DNA of 64,000 nt, taken from Burkholderiales bacterium (GTDB taxonomy: Bacteria > Pseudomonadota > Gammaproteobacteria > Burkholderiales > Burkholderiaceae_D). The notes beneath the pieces are model-generated. The model did no database searches and was not told the origin of the DNA. It was given only the letters and a program-made list of their open reading frames with translations. Shown piece by piece: positions 17,540 to 25,655 of the stretch; within the stretch, counting starts at the first letter, position 1, and the number at the start of each line of letters is the position of its first letter. Made by a program: the position numbers and the translations under genes. Location: assembly GCA_016200895.1 (NCBI GenBank), contig JACQDX010000145.1:62001-126000 (forward strand), written 5' to 3'.

Positions 17540-18505
17540 TTAATTATGGGCAGATGGAAACAGGCTTTGCACTTGCACTTGTCCCTGCGCTTGCTCATGC
17601 GCTTGTTCCTGTACTTGATCATGCTTTTGCCTCTGCTCACGCGCCTTCAGCTCGTCCGTCGTGTTGCCAGCACCATCCGGCACCCAGCCCGGTGGCATCA
17701 ACAGGTAACCAAAAAACGCCCGTGGACTGCGCGCCTTTGCCAGATCACGCAGCAGGCTGAACCATTGCGCCAGCTCTATCTTCAATGGGTTATAACTGGT
17801 CACGGGCTGTACCAGGCCATAGCGACAAGGCAGGTCCTCGCGTTCAGCCACATAGGTTCCAAACATGCGGTCAAAAATCAATAGCACGCCACCAAAATTG
17901 GCATCCAGGTATTCTGTATTGGCCGCATGGTGCACCCGGTGCGCAGACGGCGTATTGAGAATACCTTCCAGCCAACCCAGCTTTGGTATCCAGGTCGCAT
18001 GTATCCAGAACTGGTACAGCAAATTCAGGGTCAGTACAGAAAACACGGTGCGGATATCAAAACCCAGCCAGATCAGTGGTGTAAAGAACACCGCCGTGCC
18101 AGTCAGCTTGCTGAGTATGCCTATGCGTACTGCCGCCGATAAATTCAAGTCATTGGGTGAATGGTGTACTGCATGAGTACTCCAGAACCAGCGCACTCTA
18201 TGGGCAGCCCGGTGATACCAGTAATAACAAAATTCTTGTCCTATAAACAATAACAGCAGGCTCAGCCCGGTATTGAGCTGTATTGTTGTCAACCTGTGCA
18301 TATAGGCCCAACGCACCAGCGGCGTGGCTATCGACAAAGGCAACAGGATATTCACTGCAATCCGGCTCACCAGATCAAATGCCGACACGCCAAATGCGCG
18401 CCAGTCATACTGCTGTCTGAACGACAGCACGATACCTTCTATCAATGCCAGCACCAGCACGACGGGTGCAGCGACAAACAGCAGGTAGTAATCTAAGGGC
18501 TTCAT
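17540..18505 (-). CDS. Sterol desaturase / fatty acid hydroxylase superfamily membrane protein
   Basis: A 321-residue integral membrane di-iron enzyme of the fatty acid hydroxylase superfamily. The histidine clusters that bind the iron pair are visible: HRAAH, HAVHH and HRVHH, between membrane helices. It should hydroxylate or desaturate a lipid in the inner membrane. The last 30 residues are a Gln/His/Glu-rich tail encoded by a degenerate short tandem repeat, unlike the family core. First gene of an operon with a LytS-type kinase and a LytTR regulator. Confidence 0.92.
   Translation of the reverse strand: MKPLDYYLLFVAAPVVLVLALIEGIVLSFRQQYDWRAFGVSAFDLVSRIAVNILLPLSIATPLVRWAYMHRLTTIQLNTGLSLLLLFIGQEFCYYWYHRAAHRVRWFWSTHAVHHSPNDLNLSAAVRIGILSKLTGTAVFFTPLIWLGFDIRTVFSVLTLNLLYQFWIHATWIPKLGWLEGILNTPSAHRVHHAANTEYLDANFGGVLLIFDRMFGTYVAEREDLPCRYGLVQPVTSYNPLKIELAQWFSLLRDLAKARSPRAFFGYLLMPPGWVPDGAGNTTDELKAREQRQKHDQVQEQAHEQAQGQVQVQSLFPSAHN
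17576..17640. repeat. Degenerate tandem repeat in the desaturase 3' end
   Basis: About 65 bases consist of 12-base-like units related to CTTGCTCATGCG, CTTGTTCCTGTA and CTTGATCATGCT. On the minus strand they encode the alternating Gln/His/Val/Glu tail of the desaturase. Because it keeps the reading frame, changes in copy number would lengthen or shorten the tail. Confidence 0.6.
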
Positions 18506-18908
18506 GGCATGGCTTCCGCAAGAATGACAAGTTCAATAAACAACATGAGGATTCTGGGTCAGCAATATCTTGATCATTTGTCGCTATGCGGCCTGGCGTT
18601 TGTCTTCCTGCGCCTGGTTTGCGAAGTTTGAAATTGATGTGGATTTGCGCCCTACAGCCCTATGTTTGATCAAAGCGGCTGCGGCTGCCACAGGCATGCG
18701 ACGAAAAAAGCCTGGCCGGGCGCGAAATGACAAAAACGCGGCGTCAAATTTTGCGGTCTTTGCATTTGCCAGGAACAGGCACTGCGGGAAATGTGCACTC
18801 GGCCAAGTGCACTTTGAAATTTGGCTAGGGTAATGAAATGGACGTGCGCACCATTCGTCAATTGGCACGGCAAATAAATTGGTGCGCACAGCGCACCCTA
18901 CAAAATTT
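18506..18908. other. Gene-free stretch containing palindromic repeat B copy 2
   Basis: No convincing gene is seen: open frames here are short and overlap on both strands. Bases 18825-18901 are the second copy of repeat family B, with TAGGGTAATG...GTGCGCACC on the left and GGTGCGCACAGCGCACCCTA on the right. It sits just after the psuG stop codon and may end the psuK-psuG transcript. Confidence 0.65.
18825..18901. repeat. Intergenic palindromic repeat family B, copy 2
   Basis: The right arm GGTGCGCACAGCGCACCCTA (18881-18900) is nearly identical to the arm of copy 1 at 5884-5903 and copy 3 at 36719-36738. The left arm contains GTGCGCACC. The arms are about 30 bases apart across an AT-rich loop. 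Confidence 0.75.
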
Positions 18909-19835
18909 TTACACTGTACGTTTGCGCAGATGATGCAGTGCCAGCGCTAATTGTGTGCCAACGACGGCATTATTCTTCACCAGCGCAATATTGGTTTCCA
19001 GGCTGCGGCCCTCTGTCATTTGCTTGATGCGGTTCAGTAAAAATGGTGTGACAGCTTTGCCTGTGATATCCATCTCATCTGCCAGCTTCAGTGCTTGCAG
19101 GGTGATGGCTTCGATCTCTTCTTTAGGCATGGCTGATTCTACTGGCACCGGGTTGGCAATGACGATGCCGCCGTTTAATCCCAAGCTCCATTTGGCATGG
19201 ATGAACTCGGCTTGTTGTTCGGCTGTGTCGAGCTGGAAGTCTGCCTTGTAGCCGCTATCCGCAGTAAAGAAAGCCGGGAAGGATGCTTGGCCGACGCTGA
19301 CGACTGGCACACCATGGGTCTCAAGATATTCCAGCGTAAGGCCAATGTCGAGTATGGATTTGGCACCGGCACAGACCACGGCAACCGAGGTGCGTGCCAA
19401 TTCTTGCAAGTCGGCAGAAATATCGAAACTGGTTTCAGCACCGCGATGCACACCACCTATGCCGCCAGTGACAAACACTTCTATACCTGCCAGTGCAGCG
19501 CAGATCATGGTGGCGGCAACGGTGGTTGCGCCCAGCTTGTTATTGGTCAGTGCAAAGGCAAGATCGCGGCGGCTGACTTTCATGGCGTCGGGCGAATTAC
19601 CCAATAGCTCCAGCTCTTCGTCACTCAAGCCTATATGGATTTTGCCATTCATGATGGCGATGGTGGCAGGCACGGCACCACCGTCACGGATGATTTGTTC
19701 CAGCTCACGCGCAGTCAGCACGTTTTGCGGATAAGGCATGCCGTGTGAAATGATAGTGGATTCCAGCGCCACCACAGGCTTGGCCGCTAGACGGGCAGCG
19801 CGGACTTCATCGGATAAAACCAGATAAGATTGCAT
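18909..19835 (-). CDS. psuG: Pseudouridine-5'-phosphate glycosidase
   Basis: A 308-residue PsuG, which reversibly splits the C-C bond of pseudouridine 5'-phosphate to uracil and ribose 5-phosphate. Hallmarks are [17 protein letters not shown] near the N-terminus (catalytic Glu), the [13 protein letters not shown] segment, the [24 protein letters not shown] segment and [10 protein letters not shown]. The ATG at 19835 follows AAGGAAATATC and is preferred over an in-frame start 15 codons upstream. It is the second gene of the psuK-psuG operon, 48 bases after psuK, with a small ATACGG/CCGTAT hairpin in the gap. Confidence 0.95.
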   Translation of the reverse strand: MQSYLVLSDEVRAARLAAKPVVALESTIISHGMPYPQNVLTARELEQIIRDGGAVPATIAIMNGKIHIGLSDEELELLGNSPDAMKVSRRDLAFALTNNKLGATTVAATMICAALAGIEVFVTGGIGGVHRGAETSFDISADLQELARTSVAVVCAGAKSILDIGLTLEYLETHGVPVVSVGQASFPAFFTADSGYKADFQLDTAEQQAEFIHAKWSLGLNGGIVIANPVPVESAMPKEEIEAITLQALKLADEMDITGKAVTPFLLNRIKQMTEGRSLETNIALVKNNAVVGTQLALALHHLRKRTV

Positions 19836-19883
19836 GATATTTCCTTTTTTTGGAATACGGGCATAGTCCGTATGATTCAAATA

Positions 19884-20984
19884 CTAAGCTTCTTCAAAAA
19901 TCGTGGGGCTGACGATGGCTGCTACTGTCGCATCGCTTTCCAGCGTCAGTTTTGCCAGCTTCAAGCCATATTCACAGGCCAGGCCCAGATCATCTGGCTG
20001 GCGGCACAGTGACCATGCTACACCTGCGGCAAACGCATCACCTGCACCCGTGGCATCGCGCACGCGGGCTGCTGGCGCGGGCATGTGCTGCATGCCATGA
20101 TCCGCAGCGCTGGTAGTAAAAGTCACGCCTGCCATTCCCTTGGTGACGATGATGTCCTGCACGCCACGCTGCTGCAATTGCCTGCAAGCTGCTTCCAGTT
20201 CTGCCTGGCTTTGTATGCGACGACCAACAGCGGCTGCGAGTTCACCCTGGTTCAACAAGAGCAGGCGCAGGCCGTGCAAATCTTGCGGCAAACGCGCCAT
20301 CTTGGGTTCAGACACAGCAACCACCATCAGGGGCATCGCCTGTTGATGCGCTTCTTGCAATAATAAGCCTATGCTATCTGTCGGCAAATTCAAGTCGATG
20401 ATGGTGAAGGCCGCATGGCCGCGCTGGGTCTGGCGGCTATGCAGGTAATCTGGCGTCAGGGCATCACAGCATTCCATATGCGCCAATGCCAACACCATAT
20501 CACCCTCATCATTGAGCAAGGCAGTATAGCTGCCACTGTGCATGCCCGTCGCCTGCAGGCTGGCTTTGACATCGATGCCGACGGATTGCGCATGATCGAG
20601 CATGCTGCGCCCGGCAGCATCGTCACCTACAGCACAAAGCAGGCGTGTAGGCAAACCCAGGCGTGCCAGATTCTCTGCAATATTGCGGGCAACACCACCA
20701 AAGGCTTCATGCTGGCTGACGGGATTGGAGGTACCCATCTGCACTGGCCCCAGCGTGCGCAATTTGCGGTCTATATTTGCCCCTCCTATGCATACAACTG
20801 GGCGCACGTCAGGCAAGACATAGGCCCGACCCAGCAGGCGTTTTTCACGTATCAAGGCAGCAATATGCCCGGCCACGGCAGAGCGTGACAAGCCTAGCTG
20901 GTCAGCCAGTTCTTGCTGGGAGATAAAAGGCTGGGTAGCAATGAGCTGGTAAAGCTGTTCTTTTTTACTCGGTGCAATAGACAT
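19884..20984 (-). CDS. psuK: Pseudouridine kinase with N-terminal helix-turn-helix
   Basis: A 366-residue protein. Residues 1-55 form a winged helix-turn-helix (YQLIATQPFISQQELADQLG, then a recognition helix in SRSAVAGHIAALIREKRLLG). Residues 60-366 are a PfkB sugar kinase with GGANIDRKL, GGVARNIAENLARLG and the catalytic ATGAGDAFAAGVAW. The kinase phosphorylates pseudouridine for PsuG, the next gene. The fused DNA-binding domain suggests the enzyme also controls its own operon. The promoter upstream carries two identical palindromes (21016-21043), as expected for such control. Confidence 0.94.
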   Translation of the reverse strand: MSIAPSKKEQLYQLIATQPFISQQELADQLGLSRSAVAGHIAALIREKRLLGRAYVLPDVRPVVCIGGANIDRKLRTLGPVQMGTSNPVSQHEAFGGVARNIAENLARLGLPTRLLCAVGDDAAGRSMLDHAQSVGIDVKASLQATGMHSGSYTALLNDEGDMVLALAHMECCDALTPDYLHSRQTQRGHAAFTIIDLNLPTDSIGLLLQEAHQQAMPLMVVAVSEPKMARLPQDLHGLRLLLLNQGELAAAVGRRIQSQAELEAACRQLQQRGVQDIIVTKGMAGVTFTTSAADHGMQHMPAPAARVRDATGAGDAFAAGVAWSLCRQPDDLGLACEYGLKLAKLTLESDATVAAIVSPTIFEEA

Positions 20985-21013
20985 AAAGGTGAAATGCTAA
21001 TCAAAAAGATTAC

Positions 21014-21057
21014 AAACAATTGTCCCTCACAATAAACAATTGTATATTTCACGTCAA
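21014..21057 (-). promoter_or_regulatory. psuK promoter with two identical operators
   Basis: Read on the minus strand, TTGACG (21052-21057) and TATTGT (21029-21034) are separated by exactly 17 bases, a good sigma-70 promoter. The palindrome ACAATTGT occurs at 21036-21043, inside the spacer, and again at 21016-21023, at the predicted start of transcription. The two sites are exactly 20 bases apart and lie on the same helix face. This is the pattern of a repressor-controlled promoter; the HTH domain of PsuK itself is the natural candidate. Confidence 0.65.
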
Positions 21058-21288
21058 CAACTGTTTGCATTTGCCTGAGATCACTCGGGATGTAAAGTGG
21101 CAATAAAATAACAATAATTAACATTAAATCTAATCTATTTTATAACTTTAGATAAAAAAATGATAACCTCGTGAATGCAAATACTTGCTGCAGTACGAGT
21201 ACCCCTGCAAACCCCGCAATGCATTATTGAAATAAATCATCAGCTTTTAACACTCGCACAGCAAAACAAATCCAACGAGAGGGAAACC
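21058..21288. other. Divergent psuK/cytochrome upstream region
   Basis: AT-rich sequence without a convincing gene, between the psuK promoter and the cytochrome gene. It should hold the promoter of the cytochrome gene, but no clear -35/-10 pair was found. An open frame from 21175 runs into the cytochrome gene and is considered untranslated leader. Confidence 0.5.
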
Positions 21289-23190
21289 ATGAACACGTCT
21301 TATCGCAACCAGGGTAAATATGGCCACGCAATGAAACTGACTACCTGCATGTCTTTGTTAATGACAGCTTGCCTTAGTCCGCTGGCACAGGCACAAATCC
21401 TGCCGCCTGATGCCAAACCGACCTGTACCACCGCCACCCCCGCCAGCCTTGGAGGACCAGCGCCGACACCATTCGCGCAATGGTTTGAACCGGCAGGGGT
21501 GCAGCTCAATGGCCTGATCAAGGCTGCTGATAGTGTGAATTTTCCTGATGCATCGGCATGCAGTTTTTATCAATGGTCGGAACAGATGTTTTTATGGCTG
21601 ACCTCGCCCACGCCCAAAGGACTTTCCGGTGGCGATCATATCTTCGCTTCTTCGGCTTTCTATGGCGTATCACCAGCAGTCAATCATGTGCGAAATTTCA
21701 TACCGCAACTGACTAAACAAGCAATGAATTTCAGCCCTTTGTTGCAACAATTGGGGCCGAATAACTTGCCGGTGGCATTTGACAAGTCAGGCAAATTATT
21801 TGAAGTCCTGCCACCCAAACTGGCCCCCAATGGCAAGGCCACCACACTCAACAAGGCTGGCAAAACAGTAGAAGTAGATCATGTTGAAGTTGGTGCGGCA
21901 GGCAAGGTCAATCTGCTGACCAAGGCTGGCAAGCAGATTGAGACTGATCTGGCGGCCAACCTGCGTGCCCGCCTGCCCAAGAAACAAACTGCCTTGCTGA
22001 CTGCGGCAAGTACAGACAGCAATATCGTGCAAAGCTTCAAGAGCGATGCCAAGGGTGGCTTGATTTTTCTGGATGCAGCTGGCAATCAGGTCGACATGAC
22101 CATAGGCCAGGCTGGTGGCAGCAATGTACTGGTCGCGCAAAATGGCTCACTGGTGTATTACTCGATTGCAGCCAATGATTTATTTGCCTACTTCCTGACG
22201 CAAAGAAAACCGACTGCGCCAACAGACTTGAAATATCCAACTACGGCACAAGAATTGGCCGACGTGGTTGCCTATGCAAAAAAAATGGGTTTGCGTGACC
22301 TGGCTGCACCAGAAGCACTGGCAGTTGAAGTCAAGCTGGCATGGATAGAGACCACGGGCTTTGACGAAGCGGCCAAAAAGAAATTCATCATCATTGATGC
22401 TGAAGTACCTGATATCAGCATCAATCAGCCAGCATCGCTGAAGCAGGCAACCGTCAAGAACAAAAAAACTAAACTGGCATTGGTCGGCGTGCATGTGGTC
22501 GGCAGCGCAAAGGGTAATCCAGAGTTGATCTGGGCGACCTTTGAGCACATGGACAATACGCCCAATGCCGAATACAAATACATTGATGTCAATGGTGTAG
22601 AAAAACTGGTTCCACAAAACACCAAGGGCAAATGGCTGTTCAGCCAGGATGGTGCAAGCGGTCCTTTCAACCAGGCTCTGTACAAGGCTCTCGGTAATGC
22701 CATCACCTGCAACGACACAAGCGTGAAGCCATGCGTCGTTAAACCCAATGACACCCTACGCTGGAAACCCTGGGGAGCTGCTGCAGATCAGAATCCACGT
22801 CAGGCTGACCCTACCCACGCCGGTCCGGTCATCACCCCGCCTGAATCCAACACTGACCTGGTGTCCATCAATAACAGCGTCATTTCACAACTGGCAGCAG
22901 GTGATGTACGCAAGAATTACCTGATGATAGGCTCAACCTGGACCAGCGCTGGACGCGCCCCTGATTCAGACAAACCACCAGCCACGGCAATCAACCAGGT
23001 CGGCACCAGCAGGCTGGCCAATACCACGATGGAAACAGTACATCAGGGTAACAACATCAATTGGGCAGGCGGTACCAATTGCTTTAGCTGCCATCAGAGC
23101 AATACGGTCACTGTCAGCCATATCTGGCCTGATCTGAATCCCTTGCCAAATACGCTGTTGAAGGCCAAGAACCAAGTAAAACCCAGGTAA
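21289..23190 (+). CDS. Large secreted cytochrome c-type protein with C-terminal CxxCH
   Basis: A 633-residue exported protein. A signal peptide covers roughly residues 1-36 (ending LAQAQ). A single haem c site, NCFSCHQS, lies about 35 residues from the C-terminus. The N-terminal region has FYQWSEQMFLWLTSP. The middle (about 160-270) contains four imperfect repeats of the type DKSGKLFEV, NKAGKTVEV, TKAGKQIET and DAAGNQVDM, probably beta-hairpins. I know similar proteins only as uncharacterised cytochrome c family members; an electron-transfer role in the periplasm is inferred. The ATG at 21289 follows GAGAGGGAAACC; the longer frame from 21175 lacks this. A good terminator follows. Confidence 0.83.
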   Translation: MNTSYRNQGKYGHAMKLTTCMSLLMTACLSPLAQAQILPPDAKPTCTTATPASLGGPAPTPFAQWFEPAGVQLNGLIKAADSVNFPDASACSFYQWSEQMFLWLTSPTPKGLSGGDHIFASSAFYGVSPAVNHVRNFIPQLTKQAMNFSPLLQQLGPNNLPVAFDKSGKLFEVLPPKLAPNGKATTLNKAGKTVEVDHVEVGAAGKVNLLTKAGKQIETDLAANLRARLPKKQTALLTAASTDSNIVQSFKSDAKGGLIFLDAAGNQVDMTIGQAGGSNVLVAQNGSLVYYSIAANDLFAYFLTQRKPTAPTDLKYPTTAQELADVVAYAKKMGLRDLAAPEALAVEVKLAWIETTGFDEAAKKKFIIIDAEVPDISINQPASLKQATVKNKKTKLALVGVHVVGSAKGNPELIWATFEHMDNTPNAEYKYIDVNGVEKLVPQNTKGKWLFSQDGASGPFNQALYKALGNAITCNDTSVKPCVVKPNDTLRWKPWGAAADQNPRQADPTHAGPVITPPESNTDLVSINNSVISQLAAGDVRKNYLMIGSTWTSAGRAPDSDKPPATAINQVGTSRLANTTMETVHQGNNINWAGGTNCFSCHQSNTVTVSHIWPDLNPLPNTLLKAKNQVKPR

Positions 23191-23210
23191 GCAAGTTTAA
23201 TATTGCCAAC

Positions 23211-23247
23211 AAAAAAACCGCAGACTTTTAAGGTCTGCGGTTTTTTT
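23211..23247 (+). terminator. Rho-independent terminator of the cytochrome gene
   Basis: CCGCAGAC (23218-23225) pairs with GTCTGCGG (23233-23240); seven A precede and seven T follow. The stem is GC-rich with a 7-base loop. The flanking A and T runs make it likely to work in both directions. Confidence 0.92.
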
Positions 23248-23532
23248 GTTCTTTGATCTATTTCAACCCTGCCAGCCACACCAGCTTGCATTGACGGTGC
23301 AGGCAGCCGGATTTTGTACTTCACTTTGTATTACCGGTATCTGCAATATAGGTCAAATAAACTGCCCCGTATGTTCGTCAGCGTACGGATGCGCGGCTTT
23401 ATTGCGCGCATGCTGTGCGTGCATTGCGATATCTGTGCTGGCGCTGCATGCATGCAGGTGGGTGTCAGCATCGCTCCTGAAGCTACTGCAAGTTCCGATT
23501 TTTTATCAATTTTTAATCACCAAAGGCTCCCC

Positions 23533-23862
23533 ATGAAAATTTCCATACTGATTTTGACACTCGCTGGCGTAATGGCGACAAGTGCCTGTGACCGTCAACC
23601 TGCGCAAGTTGCCGTGCCGGTTGCAGTACCAGTGCCTGTTGCAGTACCTGGCCCTGCCGGTACACCCGGCGCTACTGGTGCTACCGGTGCCACTGGTGCA
23701 ACAGGCACACCTGCTTCTGTAGGTGCCACTGGCCCCGCAGGTGCTGACGGCATGCAAGGTGCAACCGGTGAAAAAGGTGCGCCAGGCTATGACGGTCAAA
23801 AAGGTAAAACGGGCGAACCTGGCAAACCAGGCGATACTATCGTCGTATTGCCACAAAAGTAA
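23533..23862 (+). CDS. Collagen-like lipoprotein
   Basis: A 109-residue exported lipoprotein. The signal ends in a lipobox ATSAC with Cys as residue 18. An Ala/Val/Pro-rich stretch of PVAVPVPVAVP repeats follows, then a run of about 18 Gly-X-Y triplets (GPAGTPGATGATGATG...) interrupted once, and an acidic/basic Gly-X-Y part to residue 100. Bacterial collagen-like repeats form triple helices and stick out from the cell surface. The ATG at 23533 gives a clean signal peptide; the frame is open upstream but without one. The 285 bases between the terminator and this gene show nothing else. Confidence 0.88.
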   Translation: MKISILILTLAGVMATSACDRQPAQVAVPVAVPVPVAVPGPAGTPGATGATGATGATGTPASVGATGPAGADGMQGATGEKGAPGYDGQKGKTGEPGKPGDTIVVLPQK

Positions 23863-23960
23863 ATCTGCAGATAAGCATGTGTGCACCACTTTCGCCTATT
23901 TTGCGAGTTAATGATGCACACATGCTTGCCACCTCATTGCTGTTTTTTAAAAGGTAAATC

Positions 23961-24152
23961 ATGGTTCAGCTCATCAATCTAATTATCTACCTCGTTGTGT
24001 TTGGCCTGGTCTGGTGGCTGGTTGGTTTCCTGCCCTTGCCTGCGCCGGTGGCTCAGGTGGTGCGCGTGCTGTTCATCGTCTTGCTGATCGCAATCGTACT
24101 GTCTGCATTTGGTATCTTGCCTGGCATACATATGCCGCAATTACGCTGGTAG
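23961..24152 (+). CDS. Small Thivi_2564-type membrane protein
   Basis: A 63-residue protein with two membrane helices (about residues 5-24 and 30-52) and a short PxP turn between them. Sequence and size match the small proteins annotated as the Thivi_2564 family. Function is unknown. An AAGG ribosome binding site lies upstream. It follows the collagen-like lipoprotein by about 100 bases and may be read from the same promoter. Confidence 0.82.
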   Translation: MVQLINLIIYLVVFGLVWWLVGFLPLPAPVAQVVRVLFIVLLIAIVLSAFGILPGIHMPQLRW

Positions 24153-24245
24153 ATATTAATAAATTGTTTGTGCTGGCATGCAGTTAAATGCATGCCCACA
24201 TTTATACCCTGCGCAGCTCTGCCGGCAAGCTATACCATTCCCTTG

Positions 24246-24476
24246 TTATTCTTTTTTATCTGCAACTCGCGCGCGCATCCATTCAATCAGCACTGCTACC
24301 AGAAAAAATCCCGCGCTCACCAGCAGCAGCTTGAGCATGATATCCACATCAAACTGCTTGCTGCGGTAAGACGCCGCAGCAGCTATCAAGCCAGCAGCAC
24401 AAAGTATGCGCATACCTTGCCGCTTATAGGCAACACGGCATAAGGAGAGGAATTTGTTGTCTGTATCGCTGCTCAT
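24246..24476 (-). CDS. Small two-helix membrane protein
   Basis: A 76-residue protein with hydrophobic segments at about residues 22-38 and 47-66 and charged termini (ending RVADKKE). I do not recognise a family. It is convergent with the Thivi_2564-type gene and lies just downstream of the racemase gene on the same strand. No strong ribosome binding site is apparent, so confidence is moderate. Confidence 0.6.
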   Translation of the reverse strand: MSSDTDNKFLSLCRVAYKRQGMRILCAAGLIAAAASYRSKQFDVDIMLKLLLVSAGFFLVAVLIEWMRARVADKKE

Positions 24477-24580
24477 AACATTGTTGATGCAAGTCGTGAA
24501 GACACGATTTTAACAGTGCCGGGCAAACGACAGTGAAGACCTTGCCTTGCAGACTGGGCAGGCATCGCCCTGAATCCGAT

Positions 24581-25273
24581 TCATACAGCAATAGCTCTTC
24601 GCAAGGCAGCCCGCGCCAGCAAGCGGGTTGAGTCCAGTGTGGGCAGGCTGGAATTATCGTCATTGACTATCAAGGGCAGTTCTGTACAGCCCAGTATCAC
24701 TGCATCGCAGCCATCGTCTTTGAGCTTGTCTATGATGGCGAGAAATTCGCGCACGCTATCTTGCTTGATGATGCCGCACACCAGTTCATCCATGATGATG
24801 CTGTTCAGTCGCGCCCGGTCTTCTGCGTTCGGCAAAGTAAAATCCAGGCCCTTGTTGCGCAAGATAGCTGGATAAACGTCACTGCCCATGAGCCAGTCTG
24901 TGCCAGTAATACCCACACGGCGATAGCCACGCTGCACCGCTGTGGCCGCGACTTCTTCGGCGATATGCAACCAGGGTAAAGGTGAAGCAGCCTGCACCAG
25001 ATCAAAGGCCAGGTGAATGGTGTTGTCAGGACATATCAAAAAATCTGCCCCCGCCCCCGCCAGTTTGCGTGCTGAAGCCAGCATGAGTTCGGCCACACCT
25101 TGCCTGTCGCCACGTTCAAGAAAATCCACATACAAAGCCAGCGAAGGCGTATGCATGCTGACTTCAGGATGGGCATGCGGCCCCAGCAAGGCAGCCCCCT
25201 CTTCGCAGATGGTGCGATAACAAAGCGCCGCCCCAGCGGCGGAACAGCCAATTATTCCTATGTGCAGGCTCAT
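24581..25273 (-). CDS. Aspartate/glutamate racemase-family protein with altered first catalytic site
   Basis: A 230-residue protein of the Asp/Glu racemase family, which normally interconverts amino acid stereoisomers with two Cys residues. The N-terminus HIGIIGCSAAGAALCYRTI and the second site VILGCTELPLI are typical. At the first site the usual CNT is replaced by PDNT in FLICPDNTIH, so the first catalytic Cys is missing. The protein may therefore be a one-base racemase variant, an isomerase/lyase of the family, or use another acid. The ATG at 25273 has a CAGGAGAC site upstream; a longer frame from 25330 lacks one. Confidence 0.88.
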   Translation of the reverse strand: MSLHIGIIGCSAAGAALCYRTICEEGAALLGPHAHPEVSMHTPSLALYVDFLERGDRQGVAELMLASARKLAGAGADFLICPDNTIHLAFDLVQAASPLPWLHIAEEVAATAVQRGYRRVGITGTDWLMGSDVYPAILRNKGLDFTLPNAEDRARLNSIIMDELVCGIIKQDSVREFLAIIDKLKDDGCDAVILGCTELPLIVNDDNSSLPTLDSTRLLARAALRRAIAV

Positions 25274-25655
25274 GCTGATGTCTCCTGTGGTTATCATGAT
25301 GCACATAGGGCCGGGAACAGGATTTTGCAAGTCTGGACAGATACACTTTCTTTCACGCCTGCAAAGCAGTTACCATTTTCGCGTCACATCCAGCGCCAGT
25401 ATGGGGCCGGCAATCAGGCGGTTTTGCGCTTGCAGATAAAAGGGGAGCTCTTCTTCTGACCAGTTTAGGGTATGGCGAAATGATTATTGCACATCAATCA
25501 CCAACAAAGCATGGGACCTATTTTACCTCCTTCATTTATAGTGAAGTCGGTATTTACTCATCGCTGCACATGGAAAACACTGCTCTTTCCGGCTCAATAA
25601 ACGACGGATACAGACATGCATTGCATTGCAATGCATGTCCCCCGCTTGCCTGCCG
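25274..25655. other. Gene-free stretch with a perfect palindrome and a start-less coding fragment
   Basis: Two things stand out. Minus-strand bases 25487-25370 read as about 38 codons (LNWSEEELPFYLQAQNRL then IAGPILALDV) without a start codon, which looks like the tail of a lost gene. Bases 25614-25638 are a perfect inverted repeat with 12-base arms (ACATGCATTGCA/TGCAATGCATGT) and a single central base, too tight for a hairpin terminator and more like a protein-binding site. Confidence 0.5.
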
